Positions 63,209 through 64,000 of a stretch of 64,000 nucleotides of DNA are shown here, one piece after another. The position numbers and the translations under genes were made by a program. A model generated the notes under the pieces. It saw only the letters and a list, made by a program, of their open reading frames with translations. It ran no database searches and was not told the origin of the DNA. Position 1 is the stretch's first letter, and each line of letters begins with the position of its first letter. Source of the stretch: Calditrichia bacterium (lineage in GTDB: Bacteria; Calditrichota; Calditrichia; RBG-13-44-9; J075); NCBI GenBank assembly GCA_028284905.1, contig JANQQU010000033.1, forward strand, positions 62,001 to 126,000, in the 5' to 3' direction.

Positions 63209-64000
63209 ATGGAAAAGCCACTACCTATGGAAAATAATCAACGTCCGAAAATACTGGCAGTAGACGACGAACAGTCCAGCCTCAATGCAATCAACCGCAC
63301 CTTACGCCGGGAGTATGAAGTTTTTTTATCGCTGAACGGCCATTCTGCTCTGGAAATCCTCAAACAAGAAAAGATTGACGTCATTCTCAGCGATCAGCGA
63401 ATGCCCGAGATGAGCGGCGTGGAATTTTTCCACAAAGCGCAGAAGCTCCAGCCGGAAGCGATCCGCATTTTAATCACCGGATATACAGATGTGGAAACTG
63501 TTATCGAAGCGATCAACGAAGGACAGGTTTTTCACTACATCAACAAGCCCTGGGAGCCGGATGACCTGCGCATTATCGTCCGCCGTGCGGTGGAAAGGCA
63601 TCAGCTGATTGCCGAGAACAAACGCCTGCTGGATGAACTGGCAGCCGCCAACGAGCGCCTGCAGGCCGAAAACACCTTGCTGCATCAGGCAGTTGAGAAA
63701 CAATATACTTTCGATCATATCATCGGGAAAAGCCGCCGCATGCAGGACGTTTTCAAGCTGATGAAAAAGGTCATTCCTACCGACACAACAGTGTTGATCC
63801 TCGGAGAAACCGGTACCGGAAAAGAATTGATTGCCCGGGCGGTTCATTTTAATGGGCCCCGGCAGGACAAAATGTTCGTCGCGCAAAATTGCGGCGCCCT
63901 GCCGGACACACTGCTGGAAAGTGAACTTTTTGGCCACGTGAAAGGCGCCTTCACCGGTGCAACGACAGACAAGAAAGGCCTTTTTGAACTGGCCGATGGC
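63209..64000 (+). CDS. NtrC-type sigma54-dependent response regulator, 5' part
   Basis: The first 264 codons are in the window; the gene runs past its end. Receiver domain: ILAVDDEQ acidic pocket, phospho-acceptor Asp62 (LSDQRMPEMSG), ITGYTD and INKPWEPDDL. A coiled-coil linker leads to an AAA+ domain with Walker A GETGTGKE (residue 199) and the sigma54-contacting GAFTGA loop (residue 246, in SELFGHVKGAFTGA). It should activate sigma54 promoters when phosphorylated, most likely by the propeller kinase upstream. The DNA-binding C-terminus is outside the window. No Shine-Dalgarno site is obvious; ATG 63227 is an alternative start. Confidence 0.92.
   Translation, partial: MEKPLPMENNQRPKILAVDDEQSSLNAINRTLRREYEVFLSLNGHSALEILKQEKIDVILSDQRMPEMSGVEFFHKAQKLQPEAIRILITGYTDVETVIEAINEGQVFHYINKPWEPDDLRIIVRRAVERHQLIAENKRLLDELAAANERLQAENTLLHQAVEKQYTFDHIIGKSRRMQDVFKLMKKVIPTDTTVLILGETGTGKELIARAVHFNGPRQDKMFVAQNCGALPDTLLESELFGHVKGAFTGATTDKKGLFELADG

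Overview
The window is chromosomal DNA of a Gram-negative bacterium, most plausibly from the Fibrobacteres-Chlorobi-Bacteroidetes superphylum outside Bacteroidetes proper, for example Calditrichota or a KSB1-like lineage. The evidence is a YPNPFNP-type C-terminal secretion tail (T9SS-like), FG-GAP/ASPIC-UnbV propellers, a TonB-dependent receptor with a carboxypeptidase-like plug domain, outer-membrane beta-barrels ending in aromatic residues, and an O-antigen locus. Clear Shine-Dalgarno sequences (AAGGAG, AGGAGG) precede many genes, which argues against Bacteroidetes. This taxonomic call is inference. No phage, IS transposase, rRNA or CRISPR array was seen.

Layout. 1-529: 5' part of an FtsX/MacB-type permease gene. 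0.97-3.85 kb: EAL phosphodiesterase, pentapeptide-repeat protein, PhyH-type dioxygenase. 4.1-7.5 kb: a minus-strand two-component operon (Rcp1-like receiver, receiver-kinase hybrid, membrane PAS kinase). 7.9-24.6 kb: housekeeping and envelope genes (exonuclease III, alanine racemase, a barrel-like protein, a large metzincin, polyprenyl diphosphate synthase, ApbE, RidA, an M23 peptidase, an S9 peptidase, a CitMHS/NhaD-like transporter, dUTPase), then a CorC-like CBS protein. 26.2-31.9 kb: an ECF sigma / zinc-finger anti-sigma / three exported HEAT-repeat proteins operon closed by tandem terminators. 32-36.6 kb: CoA-binding protein, repeat cluster, TonB receptor, selenocysteine tRNA (selC), PGI/PMI. 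37.1-41.8 kb: UvrD-like helicase and an HhH-plus-barrel protein. 42-44.7 kb: pgpA and two glycosyltransferases. 44.8-46.0 kb: AT-rich segment with a zinc-site pentapeptide protein. 46.0-54.1 kb: O-antigen/exopolysaccharide cluster (ligase, initiating sugar transferase, two GT4s, flippase, FkbM methyltransferase, RmlD-like reductase). 54.3-56 kb: DapB-like dehydrogenase and mscL. 56.2-64 kb: secreted T9SS-tailed propeller, small protein, lipoprotein, a seven-bladed-propeller ASPIC/UnbV histidine kinase and a sigma54-type (NtrC-like) regulator running off the end.

Themes. Two systems deserve attention. One is the sigma/anti-sigma/HEAT operon, in which three exported alpha-solenoid proteins of different build are apparently co-expressed with their own ECF sigma factor. 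The other is the propeller kinase, in which a calcium-loop propeller fold usually found in secreted proteins is fused to a transmembrane GAF histidine kinase and sits before an NtrC-like regulator. Intergenic DNA is rich in small inverted repeats of several families. One lies in frame inside the signal-peptide region of the metalloprotease gene, and another makes two converging genes end in the same sequence.
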